Shown here: positions 6,329-13,883 of the stretch, piece by piece | How positions within the stretch are numbered: the stretch's first letter is position 1 | How the letters are laid out: each line of letters starts with the position of its first letter | From: Candidatus Bathyarchaeota archaeon | Lineage (GTDB): Archaea; Thermoproteota; Bathyarchaeia; TCS64 | Direction of reading: 5' to 3' | NCBI GenBank assembly: GCA_026014515.1 | Contig: JAOZIG010000535.1 | Location: 1 to 17,348 of the forward strand | Length of the DNA: 17,348 bases | Notes under the pieces: model-generated | The model's input: only the letters and a program-made list of their open reading frames with translations | Told to the model about the DNA's origin: nothing | The model's database searches: none | Translations under genes and position numbers: made by a program

Positions 6329-7261
6329 ATGTGGTATAACGATATTCTGATAATCCTGATGGGTTTCGTAGCTTTACTTATGATTATAATGGCTGTAATG
6401 ATGTCCGCAAGGGTGAGAAAACCCAAACCAGCCAAAACAGAGACAGAAAAAGAGGACCCCGAGAAAATATTTATTGAAAAAGGATTCGAGGCAAAACAAG
6501 AACCAGTAGAAGAAACCCCAATTGAGGAAGAATTTACACCTGTTTTCATTGAACCCGAACCCATTGAACCGATCAATGAGCCGCAACCAGAGTACACCGT
6601 TGAGATCGAGCCAGTAACCATCGAAGAACCAGAACCAATACCAGAGGAACTGGAAACCATCTTAGAAGAGCCAATAGAGATCCCTGAAAATGATGATGTC
6701 GTCATTACTCCAATCGAGCCTATAATAATTGAAGCAGAAACAGTCGAGCCCGAACCAGAGCCCCCACTTATACCAGAACCATCAGATGATGTAGTTATCA
6801 CCCCAAACGAGACATTCTACGACCCAGAGCCCGAGAAAACAGAAGAACCAGTCATCATAGAAGACTCTCCAACATTAGAAGAAGAGGAACCAATACCAGA
6901 GCCTGAACCCGTCGAAGAGCCTCCAACAGATGAAGAAGTTGAAATAGAGGACATACCCGACGTGGAGCTACCTCCACTGGAATCAGATGAACCCGAACCC
7001 GTGCCTGAAGAAATCGAACCCGAGCCAGAGCCCGACCCTGAACCTGAGCCAGTGGTACCTGTAGTTGCTGAAAAGAAAGCTCAATCAAGACGGCTTAGAA
7101 AACCAGTTATTGATGAATCAGATCCAGAGCTCAAGGTTGATCTAGGTGTTGAGACCTGCCCACACTGTGGAGCAAAAGTGCCTGACACTATCTACTGTAT
7201 ATTGTGTGGAAAACCACTAGACCCTGAAAACGCTATCGGGTACGAGGAAGAAGAGAGCTAG
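6329..7261 (+). CDS. Membrane-anchored Pro/Glu-rich protein with C-terminal zinc ribbon
   Basis: This 310-residue protein has no recognisable enzyme domain. One transmembrane helix lies at residues 4-26, followed by a basic RVRKPKP stretch that suggests the C-terminal part is cytoplasmic. Residues 40-245 form a low-complexity acidic region full of EPEP, PEE and IEP units, with the segment DDVVITP occurring twice (122-128 and 153-159). A basic patch (KKAQSRRLRK, 249-258) leads into a zinc ribbon with C277-P-H-C280 and C290-I-L-C293. The design is an anchor, an extended negatively charged spacer and a small binding module. It may tether a partner near the membrane; the partner is unknown. Its stop overlaps the OsmC-like stop by 4 bp. 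Confidence 0.75.
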   Translation: MWYNDILIILMGFVALLMIIMAVMMSARVRKPKPAKTETEKEDPEKIFIEKGFEAKQEPVEETPIEEEFTPVFIEPEPIEPINEPQPEYTVEIEPVTIEEPEPIPEELETILEEPIEIPENDDVVITPIEPIIIEAETVEPEPEPPLIPEPSDDVVITPNETFYDPEPEKTEEPVIIEDSPTLEEEEPIPEPEPVEEPPTDEEVEIEDIPDVELPPLESDEPEPVPEEIEPEPEPDPEPEPVVPVVAEKKAQSRRLRKPVIDESDPELKVDLGVETCPHCGAKVPDTIYCILCGKPLDPENAIGYEEEES

Positions 7262-7662
7262 ACTTTCACTAACTGATAGACTGGCTCAACCCCTGCCTGC
7301 TTAAATAAGACCCCGACTGGGCATGTTAGACAGGTTAGCTCAAGCACTTTCTCTAATTTATCCTGATCCGCGTCGCTTTTCACCTTGGTGATAAACTCGA
7401 TGGACTCTATGGTTTTGGACCCATCGGGTTTATCCGCCACCACCTCCACCTCAAGACTCTCAAACGTGATACGACGTTTCTCGGCTATTATCTTGAAAAT
7501 TGTAACAATACAACCCGCGTAGCTCATCACTGATAACTCAAGGGCGGTAGGTCCAATGTTCTCAGCACTGGGCAAGTCACATATGGTCTCGTGTCCCCTT
7601 CCATCGTTGAGAAGTACCTGACTGTTACCATTCCACTTTGCGGTTGATCTCATCAATCCCAT
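7258..7662 (-). CDS. OsmC/Ohr-like family protein
   Basis: The 134-residue protein fits the OsmC fold: a start such as MGLMRSTAKWNGNSQVLLND, the helix segment IGPTALELSVMSYAGCIVTIF with C51, ITFESLEVEVVADK at 65-78, and a second cysteine motif LTCLTCPVGVLF with C111 and C114. The peroxidatic and resolving cysteines of OsmC/Ohr sit at C51 and in the TCP motif, so reduction of organic hydroperoxides is possible. Some members of this wider YhfA-like group have no proven activity. C111 is an additional nearby cysteine. Start ATG 7662 or 7653 cannot be separated; a TTTTAAAA box lies at 7691-7698. Convergent with the Pro/Glu-rich gene. Confidence 0.85.
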   Translation of the reverse strand: MGLMRSTAKWNGNSQVLLNDGRGHETICDLPSAENIGPTALELSVMSYAGCIVTIFKIIAEKRRITFESLEVEVVADKPDGSKTIESIEFITKVKSDADQDKLEKVLELTCLTCPVGVLFKQAGVEPVYQLVKV

Positions 7663-7690
7663 GTTAGTTCAGTTGAATCGAAAGCCGGGA

Positions 7691-7698
7691 TTTTAAAA
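7691..7698 (-). promoter_or_regulatory. TATA-like box of the OsmC-like gene
   Basis: TTTTAAAA lies about 32 bp before ATG 7662, so transcription would begin within about 6 nt of the start codon. Confidence 0.45.
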
Positions 7699-7714
7699 CT
7701 AACCTAAGCATTGT

Positions 7715-7720
7715 AAAAAA
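7715..7720 (-). terminator. T-run downstream of the formate dehydrogenase operon
   Basis: Six T residues on the minus strand, 22 bp after the fdhA stop and just before the OsmC-like promoter. Archaeal RNA polymerase commonly stops at T-runs; no hairpin is obvious. Confidence 0.4.
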
Positions 7721-7741
7721 GATAATTACTTTAAATAGGGA

Positions 7742-10435
7742 TTAAGACTTCCTGAGACGCACAGCGCATACCTTCAACTCAGGAATCTTACTATCAGGGT
7801 CCAACGCTGGGTTAGTCAAGACATTTGCTGCAGCCTCAACGAAGTGGAAAGGTATGAAAACTGTTCCAAGATCACTCATATCTGTAACCTTGGTTTTGCC
7901 TGTGATGGTTCCACGCCTGCTACTGACCTCAACGAGATCACCATCCTCCAACCCAAGTGAAGCCGCATCAACAGGGTTAATCTCAATTGGGCACTCAGGC
8001 ACCAAAGTATCAAGCACCTTGCTTCTACGCGTCATTGTCCCAGTGTGGAAATGCTGAAGCAACCTACCAGTAGTCAACATGTAAGGGTAATCCGCATCAG
8101 GTAACTCCTCTGCTGGCTTGTACTCTACTCCATGGAACCTGCCCAAGCCTCTGCTGAACTTGTATCTGTGGAGGAACTGGGTGCCGGGGTGATCGAATAC
8201 TGGGCATGGCCACTGTATCCCTGTTTTTTGGATTCTTTCATGGGTGATTCCACCATAGATTGGCGTCACTGATGCGATCTCTTTCATTATATCTGCAGCA
8301 GAGCCATAGAACATGGGGTACCCCATTCTTGTGGCTACATCGCAGAGTATCTGCCAGTCAAGTCTACTGGTTCCCGGTGGCTCAACTGCCTTACGCACCA
8401 TCTGAACCCTTCTAGCTGTGTTTGTGAATGTACCATCTTTCTCAGCAAAGCCGCAAGAGGGTAACACTACATCAGCATACTGAGCAGTTTCGGTCAAGAA
8501 CACATCTTGTACCACGAGGAAACCGAGTTTCTTGAGACTCACCTCAACATGAGTAATATCAGGCTCGCTTACCATGGGGTTCTCACCCATGATATACATG
8601 GCTTGAACATCTCCCCTGCCGACGGCGTTGAAAGCCTCAACCATGGTCAACCCGTTTCTTTCATCGAGTTTTGCACCCCAAGCCTCCTCAAATTTACGTC
8701 TTATGAGGGGGTCTTCTACGCTCTGATAACCGCTATAGACGTTGGGTAGGGCTCCTAGGTCGCAGGCGCCTTGCACATTGTTTTGTCCTCTTAGTGGGTT
8801 GACTCCTGTGCCGTGTTTTCCTACGTTTCCTGTGAGCATGGCTAGGTTTGCTGTGCTGAGTACGTTGTCTGCGCCTGTGGTGTGCTGTGTGATGCCCATG
8901 CTGAATATGATTGAAGCCCTATCCGAATTGGAGTACAGTCTTGCTGCTTCCCTAAGAGTATCAGCGGAGACACCTGTTATCCGTTCTACGCGCTCGGGGG
9001 TATACTTCTCGACTGTGTTCTTGAGTTCCTCATAGTTCTCGGTGCGTTCAAGGATGAAAGTCTCGTCCTGTAGGTTCTCCTCGATTATGACATTCATCAA
9101 ACCATTCATTAACGTAACATCAGTGCCTCCGCGCTGACGCAGCCAAATAGATGAATCACGTACCAATCCAATCTTTCTTGGGTCAGCTACTATCAGTTTG
9201 GCGTCTCTATCAAGAACCGCTTGCCTGATGTATTTCGCGATAACCGGGTGATTCTCAGTGGTATTGCTACCTATAACGAAGAAACAGTCTGTATCAAGCA
9301 TCTCCTGAATGCTGTTAGTCATGGCACCAGAGCCAAACGCCTTCACCAACCCAGCCACAGTGGGAGCATGACAAAGCCTAGCACAGTGATCAACGCTGTT
9401 TGTGCCGATACATGCCCTGACGAACTTTTGGAACACATAATTTTCCTCGTTTGTACACTTCGCTGAGGCTAAACCCACGATTGAACGTGCTCCATATTGG
9501 TCTTTTACCTCAGCCAACTTACCAGCGACAAGGTCAAGCGCCTCATCCCATGTAGCTTCCCTAAACTCACCGAAATCATCCCGGACAAGTGGTGTGGTTA
9601 ATCGTTCTGGGCTGTTCACCCAGTCGTATCCAAATCTTCCCTTGACGCATAGACTTCCACTGTTCTCGATGGCGTCTTCTTTGCCCTTGACTTTGACGAT
9701 GGTATTATCCTTGGTGTATAATTCAAGGGTGCATCCTACTCCACAGTATGGGCAGGTGGTCTCGGTCATCTCAAGCTCCTTCCAGCGTCCCTTGAACCTG
9801 CTTGGTTTCTCAGTTAATGCACCTGTTGGACAGACCTGTATGCATTCGCCACAGTTTACACAGTCGCTGTCAGTGAATAACTCACCCAGACCAGCGATAA
9901 CTACTGTATCGTAGCCTCGGTTCTTGTAGCTGAGGACATCATGGTGTCGTACATTATTGCATGCTGAGATGCATCTGCCACAGAGAACACACATGTTAGG
10001 ATCGAAGATGATAGCTGGACTACTGTCATCGACTGGTTTATCGATGTCCTGTGGCTTGAAGGCTGTTTTATGTAGGTTTAGTTCCATCTCATAAGCTAAA
10101 TCCTGTAGTATGCATTGTCCGTCTTGTTCACAGGTGACACAGTCGGCTCGGTGATTTGATAATAATAGCTCTAGGTTTAGGCGTCTAGCGTCCAAGACTC
10201 GTTTGCTCTTGGTTTCGACTTTCATGTCGTTTGTGATTGGTGTGGTACAGGCTGCCTCAAGCCGGTCACTGCGTCCAATATCTACTACACATATTCTGCA
10301 TGCGCCATTCGGTGGTAGCAATGGGTGATGGCATAGGGTTGGTATGTGTATCCTGTTTTCCTGTGCTACTTCAAGTATGGTTTGCCCTTTCTTGCCTGTG
10401 ACTCGTTTTCCGTCTATGGTTATTTCTACTGACAT
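7742..10435 (-). CDS. fdhA: Formate dehydrogenase catalytic subunit with NuoG-like N-terminus
   Basis: This 897-residue molybdo/tungsto-pterin enzyme interconverts formate and CO2. The cluster ligands can be read in order: [2Fe-2S] C35, C46, C49, C63; a His-ligated [4Fe-4S] H95, C99, C102, C108; two ferredoxin clusters C149/C152/C155/C159 and C192/C195/C198/C202; then the catalytic-domain [4Fe-4S] C228, C231, C235, C263 with K265. The active site reads SVDHCARLCHAPTVAGL: C355 (codon TGT, 9371-9373) replaces selenocysteine of FdhF and is followed by the conserved H356. The molybdopterin-binding C-terminal domain ends the protein. A Shine-Dalgarno site 7 nt before ATG 10435 and the abutting upstream stop show coupling to the NuoF-like gene. 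No FdhD, formate channel or membrane anchor gene is nearby and there is no Tat signal, so the complex is cytoplasmic. Confidence 0.92.
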   Translation of the reverse strand: MSVEITIDGKRVTGKKGQTILEVAQENRIHIPTLCHHPLLPPNGACRICVVDIGRSDRLEAACTTPITNDMKVETKSKRVLDARRLNLELLLSNHRADCVTCEQDGQCILQDLAYEMELNLHKTAFKPQDIDKPVDDSSPAIIFDPNMCVLCGRCISACNNVRHHDVLSYKNRGYDTVVIAGLGELFTDSDCVNCGECIQVCPTGALTEKPSRFKGRWKELEMTETTCPYCGVGCTLELYTKDNTIVKVKGKEDAIENSGSLCVKGRFGYDWVNSPERLTTPLVRDDFGEFREATWDEALDLVAGKLAEVKDQYGARSIVGLASAKCTNEENYVFQKFVRACIGTNSVDHCARLCHAPTVAGLVKAFGSGAMTNSIQEMLDTDCFFVIGSNTTENHPVIAKYIRQAVLDRDAKLIVADPRKIGLVRDSSIWLRQRGGTDVTLMNGLMNVIIEENLQDETFILERTENYEELKNTVEKYTPERVERITGVSADTLREAARLYSNSDRASIIFSMGITQHTTGADNVLSTANLAMLTGNVGKHGTGVNPLRGQNNVQGACDLGALPNVYSGYQSVEDPLIRRKFEEAWGAKLDERNGLTMVEAFNAVGRGDVQAMYIMGENPMVSEPDITHVEVSLKKLGFLVVQDVFLTETAQYADVVLPSCGFAEKDGTFTNTARRVQMVRKAVEPPGTSRLDWQILCDVATRMGYPMFYGSAADIMKEIASVTPIYGGITHERIQKTGIQWPCPVFDHPGTQFLHRYKFSRGLGRFHGVEYKPAEELPDADYPYMLTTGRLLQHFHTGTMTRRSKVLDTLVPECPIEINPVDAASLGLEDGDLVEVSSRRGTITGKTKVTDMSDLGTVFIPFHFVEAAANVLTNPALDPDSKIPELKVCAVRLRKS

Positions 10436-12268
10436 CTACCATACCTCCTTTATCGCTGTGAATGGACACGCGGTATAACATTGACCACATTTTATGCAAG
10501 CATCTTGGTTGATCAACGCCTTCTTATCAGGCTCAACCTGAGTAATAGCCCCTACGGGACACTCCTTTACACAGATTCCACAGCTCTTGCATAAATCAGA
10601 ATCAACATTATAGCCCCTGATCAAAGCGTCACATACGCCTGCTGGGCACCGTTTCTCGTTGATATGTGCCAGATACTCGTCTTCAAAGTATTTGATGGTG
10701 GTTAGCACAGGATTTGGTGCGCTACGTCCGAGAGCACATAGGCTGCTGTCTATGATGCCTGTGCTCATGTATTTGAGGAGTTCAAGGTCCTCAAGTTTAC
10801 CCTCGCCTCTTGTGATTCTATCTAGTATCTCGTGCATCCGCTTCAAACCAATACGGCAAGGTGTGCACTGACCACATGATTCAGCTGTGGTAAAGCCTAG
10901 GAAGAACTTGGCAACATCAACTGTACAACTGGTATCATCCATCACCACAACACCCCCGCTGCCCATGATGCTTCCCGCTGCTTGGAGTGACTCATAGTCC
11001 AAGGCTAGGTCAAGGTGTTCTTCTGATAGGCACCCACCTGAGGGTCCACCGGTCTGGACCGCCTTGAAACTGTGTCCTTCACGCGGTCCACCGCCTATAT
11101 CGAATACAAGTGTTCTGAGCGATGTTCCCAATGGTACTTCAACTGCACCGCTGTTCTGGATGGCACCTGTGAGGCAGAATACCTTGGTTCCTTTACTCTT
11201 CTCGCTGCCTACTTCCGCGAATTTCTCTGGTCCATCTCTAATTATCTTAGGTACATGGGCGAGTGTCTCAACGTTATTGATGGCTGTTGGTTTACCCCAG
11301 AGTCCTTTTGTTGATGGGAACGGTGGACGCGGGGTTGGCATGGCTCGTTTTCCCTCGATTGCAGCCATTAACGCGGTCTCTTCCCCGCATACGAAGGCAC
11401 CTGCGCTGAGGATTACCTCGGCTTTAAAGCTGAACCCTGAGTTTAGTATGTTTTCCCCTAGGTAGCCTCGTTCAAAAGCCTCTCTTACCGCGTGTTGAAG
11501 CCGTTTACCCATCAAAGGCTTCTCGGCTCGTACGAAAAAGAAGCCCTCACCTGCGCCGATAGCGTAGGCTGCGATGATTAAACCTTCAAGTATCTTGTGG
11601 GGGTCACCCTCAGCGTTAAGCCTGTTCATGAATGCCCCCGGGTCACCTTCGTCCGCGTTGCAGATTACATATTTTTTATCGCTTGTTACTGGGCGAGTGA
11701 ATTTCCATTTGAGTCCAGTGGGGAACCCTGCTCCACCTCTTCCCCTAAGCCCACTCTTGATGACGGCCTCGATAACCTCTTCTGGCGTCATCTTTAGGGC
11801 TTTCTCAAGCGCCTTGTAGCCACCACGGTGGATGTACTCATCTATGTTTTCTGGGTCGATTATGCCGCAGTTCTCGATGGCGTCTCTTACTTGATAATTG
11901 AAGTATGGTAGTTCATCGAGAACAGGAAGGTTTAGTTCCATCTGATAAGCGCCGGTGTACTCCCTGATAGCCCATCCATCTTCGATCTTTCCCATGAGAT
12001 AATCTCCGAGAATCTTCTCGGCATCATCAGGGTTCACGTTGCTATACAATACCCCGGGTTTATCATAACTCACAATCTCAACGAGGGGCTCAGCGAAACA
12101 CGCACCTATACAGCCTACGTTTACAACCTTTGCATCTATCTCAAGGGTCTCGGCTGCCTTCACGAACGCTGTATAAACTGGGTTGGCTCCTGCTGCTATT
12201 CCACAGGTGCTCATGCCTACATTGATTCTGATACCGTCCTCACCGTAGAGGAAATCTTCTCCGCTCAT
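10436..12268 (-). CDS. NuoF-like NAD(H)/FMN subunit of formate dehydrogenase
   Basis: This 610-residue protein is built like HydB/HndC/HylB. Residues 13-90 are a thioredoxin-like [2Fe-2S] region (C22, C53, C57 visible). The FMN/NADH domain has GRGGAGFPTGLKW at 176-188, CNADEGDPGAF at 203-213 and SAGAFVCGEETAL at 288-300. An SLBB-like section covers roughly 375-425. The NuoF [4Fe-4S] ligands are C465, C468, C471, C511, then CPAGVC at 541-546. A C-terminal two-cluster ferredoxin uses C560/C563/C566/C570 and C591/C594/C597/C601. It should pass electrons between FdhA clusters and NAD(H), with the extra ferredoxin a possible exit to free ferredoxin. ATG 12268 overlaps the upstream nuoE-like stop by 4 bp. 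Only three cysteines are seen in the N-terminal [2Fe-2S] region, so that cluster is less certain. Confidence 0.92.
   Translation of the reverse strand: MSGEDFLYGEDGIRINVGMSTCGIAAGANPVYTAFVKAAETLEIDAKVVNVGCIGACFAEPLVEIVSYDKPGVLYSNVNPDDAEKILGDYLMGKIEDGWAIREYTGAYQMELNLPVLDELPYFNYQVRDAIENCGIIDPENIDEYIHRGGYKALEKALKMTPEEVIEAVIKSGLRGRGGAGFPTGLKWKFTRPVTSDKKYVICNADEGDPGAFMNRLNAEGDPHKILEGLIIAAYAIGAGEGFFFVRAEKPLMGKRLQHAVREAFERGYLGENILNSGFSFKAEVILSAGAFVCGEETALMAAIEGKRAMPTPRPPFPSTKGLWGKPTAINNVETLAHVPKIIRDGPEKFAEVGSEKSKGTKVFCLTGAIQNSGAVEVPLGTSLRTLVFDIGGGPREGHSFKAVQTGGPSGGCLSEEHLDLALDYESLQAAGSIMGSGGVVVMDDTSCTVDVAKFFLGFTTAESCGQCTPCRIGLKRMHEILDRITRGEGKLEDLELLKYMSTGIIDSSLCALGRSAPNPVLTTIKYFEDEYLAHINEKRCPAGVCDALIRGYNVDSDLCKSCGICVKECPVGAITQVEPDKKALINQDACIKCGQCYTACPFTAIKEVW
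10443..10450 (-). promoter_or_regulatory. Strong Shine-Dalgarno site of fdhA
   Basis: AAGGAGGT on the minus strand lies 7 nt before ATG 10435 and inside the last codons of the upstream gene. It is the best ribosome-binding site in the window and supports coupled translation within the operon. Confidence 0.75.
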
Positions 12269-12747
12269 TGCTCTTCCTCCCTGTATTGGTCTAGTATTTT
12301 CTGCAGTTTTTTCGATGTCATCTTACCATAAACAGTCTCATCAACCTTGACGACTGGAGCCAGACTGCATGCTCCGAGGCATCTTACCTCATGTAGTGTG
12401 AATAACCCATCAGATGAGGTATCCTCACCTGGAGTCAAATCAAGCTCTTTTACTAACTGGTTGTAGAGGTCTGTTGCGCCTGCTACGTGGCACGCTGTAC
12501 CTCTGCATATTGATATCTTGTGTTTTCCCTCTGGTCGTAGCCTAAACTGGTGATAGAATGTCGCTACACCATAGACGCGGCTTAGGGATGCTCCGGTCTT
12601 TTCTGATACCAGTCTTAGGGATTCTTCAGATAGGTATCCTTGCTGGTTTTGTATTGCTTGCAGAACAGGGATGAGAGGACTACTGCTTTCTTTGTTGTGT
12701 CGGCTTAGCATTCCATCTATGATGTCTTCGATCTCGATGTGGTTCAA
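12265..12747 (-). CDS. NuoE-like [2Fe-2S] subunit of formate dehydrogenase
   Basis: This thioredoxin-like [2Fe-2S] protein carries the NuoE signature: PLIPVLQAIQNQQGYLSEE, VYGVATFYHQF, then ligands C-R-G-T-A-C and, 37 residues after the second, C-L-G-A-C. It forms the electron-bifurcation/NADH module with the NuoF-like subunit. The start is uncertain. The frame is open to TTG 12822 (185 residues), but the first 25 residues do not look like NuoE. I prefer TTG 12745-12747, which gives 160 residues, the family length, and has GGTGA (12755-12759) 7 nt upstream. The stop overlaps the NuoF-like start by 4 bp. The TPR gene ends at 12834, so the fdh genes may either join its transcript or use A/T-rich boxes near 12770-12795. 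Confidence 0.88.
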   Translation of the reverse strand: MNHIEIEDIIDGMLSRHNKESSSPLIPVLQAIQNQQGYLSEESLRLVSEKTGASLSRVYGVATFYHQFRLRPEGKHKISICRGTACHVAGATDLYNQLVKELDLTPGEDTSSDGLFTLHEVRCLGACSLAPVVKVDETVYGKMTSKKLQKILDQYREEEQ

Positions 12748-12754
12748 CTGTGGC

Positions 12755-12759
12755 TCACC
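12755..12759 (-). promoter_or_regulatory. Shine-Dalgarno site proposed for the nuoE-like gene
   Basis: GGTGA on the minus strand, 7 nt before TTG 12747, matches the archaeal anti-SD and supports this start over TTG 12822. Confidence 0.4.
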
Positions 12760-12833
12760 GGAGTATGAATAATGATAACTGTTAAGCTGTTTAAGCTTCA
12801 CGACTCGATAAAGTGAATCCAAACATTTGTCTG

Positions 12834-13409
12834 CTACTGGACACCGGTTCTTGCCTTACAATCATTGAGAACGTTGCGCAGACTCTCCACCTCACTGACC
12901 TCCAGCGCCTTCTCAAGGTGAGGAATCGCGTCCTCGTAGCGTTTTAGCTTGTATAGCGCCAAGCCTTTCATGTGATGCGCTAAGGGGTTTGCAGAGTCCA
13001 TACCTAGGGCGATATCAAAGTAGTCTATCGCTGAGTCCAGATTTCCCATATTGTAGTCGGCTTGTCCTCTGAGAATATAGATGATATCCACCTTGTCTAA
13101 CTCAAGGGTCTCATCGATAATTGGGATAGCCTCATGGTTCTTTCCCTGCCTCATCAAGTATGTGGCGTATAATTGTTTATGCGCGGGCGCTTGTGGCTCC
13201 AATGTAATCGCCTTGAGGATATACTCTGAGGCTTTATCCAAGTCATCCATAGCAGCGTATGTCTGGGAAAGATAGTTCATAATATCCGGATTCTCTGGTT
13301 TCTTCTTGTTCGCGTGTTGAAAGCTTTTCAGAGCTTCGTCTAGTTCCCATTCTTTCAGGTGCAGTAGCCCCTCTTTGATGTGTCTATTAGCAGATTTCAG
13401 GAAAGCCAT
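12834..13409 (-). CDS. TPR repeat protein upstream of the formate dehydrogenase genes
   Basis: The 191-residue protein is almost wholly five tandem tetratricopeptide repeats of about 34 residues (roughly 6-39, 40-73, 74-107, 108-140, 141-174), each with the small and aromatic pattern seen in GLALYKLKRYEDAIPHLEKALEV. No signal peptide or membrane segment is present, so it is a cytosolic protein-interaction scaffold. It reads in the same direction as the fdh genes and ends 12-86 bp before the nuoE-like start, so it may be co-transcribed and help assemble or dock the complex. That role is inference from position only. ATG 13409 has a GCTTAAAG box about 29 bp upstream, shared in a divergent region with the DUF3795 gene. 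Confidence 0.85.
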   Translation of the reverse strand: MAFLKSANRHIKEGLLHLKEWELDEALKSFQHANKKKPENPDIMNYLSQTYAAMDDLDKASEYILKAITLEPQAPAHKQLYATYLMRQGKNHEAIPIIDETLELDKVDIIYILRGQADYNMGNLDSAIDYFDIALGMDSANPLAHHMKGLALYKLKRYEDAIPHLEKALEVSEVESLRNVLNDCKARTGVQ

Positions 13410-13434
13410 ACTGGTACTAATTGGCGCTGAGAAC

Positions 13435-13442
13435 CTTTAAGC
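13435..13442 (-). promoter_or_regulatory. TATA-like box of the TPR gene
   Basis: GCTTAAAG on the minus strand is centred about 29 bp before ATG 13409, leaving at most a few leader bases. Confidence 0.5.
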
Positions 13443-13477
13443 ATATTCAGTTAACCCCTAGCCTCATTTGTCCGCGA

Positions 13478-13485
13478 CTTTTATC
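13478..13485 (+). promoter_or_regulatory. TATA box of the DUF3795 gene
   Basis: CTTTTATC is centred about 28 bp before ATG 13510, fitting a leaderless transcript. Confidence 0.5.
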
Positions 13486-13509
13486 TACATGAACCCATAA
13501 ACACAGGCT

Positions 13510-13845
13510 ATGAGTAATCTTTTCAGTCCATGTGGTATCAACTGTGCTGCTTGCCCATGGTATAAGGGAGAAATGGAGCCAAAATGTGCTGGTTGTTACG
13601 CTGTAGAGGGAAAACCATTCTGGGGAACATGTGAAGCATTTTCATGCGCCGCTGAACATGGTGTCGAGCATTGTGGTTTATGCAGTGATTTCCCATGCAG
13701 AGAGTTCATGACTCGTTATGATCCTAGAGAAGGTCCAGAGAATGCTTTGATGAGGGCAGGTTTACTGGCGTACAGAGCCAAGTATGGCGATAAGGAAGCG
13801 TTAGAGTTGCTTGAGAAAGCAGAGTCATACGAGAAGCCCGAGTAA
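13510..13845 (+). CDS. DUF3795 cysteine-rich protein
   Basis: The 111-residue protein has ten cysteines in its first 63 residues: C8, C12, C15, C26, C29, C41, C46, C55, C58 and C63. The opening SPCGINCAACPWYKG and the later CGLCSDFPCREF are the signature of DUF3795, a small family common in anaerobic archaea and bacteria. The cysteines should bind zinc or iron-sulfur; no reaction is known to me. The last 45 residues are charged, helical and free of cysteine. It is a free-standing gene with its own TATA box. A T-run just after the stop may end its transcript while also forming the promoter of the next gene. Confidence 0.88.
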   Translation: MSNLFSPCGINCAACPWYKGEMEPKCAGCYAVEGKPFWGTCEAFSCAAEHGVEHCGLCSDFPCREFMTRYDPREGPENALMRAGLLAYRAKYGDKEALELLEKAESYEKPE

Positions 13846-13850
13846 ACACC

Positions 13851-13860
13851 CTTTTTTATC
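13851..13860 (+). promoter_or_regulatory. TATA box / T-run between DUF3795 and membrane protein genes
   Basis: CTTTTTTATC lies 6 bp after the DUF3795 stop and is centred about 27 bp before ATG 13884. The six T residues could act as a terminator for the first gene and the TTTATC part as TATA element for the second. Confidence 0.5.
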
Positions 13861-13883
13861 TCCACTAGGTAAATCTTTGCTAT

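Noticed and set aside
6133..6801. 222-residue Ser/Gly-rich minus-strand frame
   Set aside because: It is the reverse of the Pro/Glu-rich coding region and overlaps the start of ridA; composition is a mirror of the EP codons.
8742..9035. Plus-strand frames inside fdhA and the NuoF-like gene (for example 8742-9035, 9594-9914, 11064-11465)
   Set aside because: They are antisense to strongly conserved coding sequence and show no family features.
7742..12822. Respiratory complex I fragment (nuoEFG)
   Set aside because: The NuoG-like gene keeps the complete formate dehydrogenase active site (C355-H356 and molybdopterin domain), and no membrane subunit genes are present.
7742..12822. [FeFe]-hydrogenase (HydABC)
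   Set aside because: The NuoE and NuoF subunits would fit, but the catalytic subunit has a molybdopterin domain and no H-cluster motifs.
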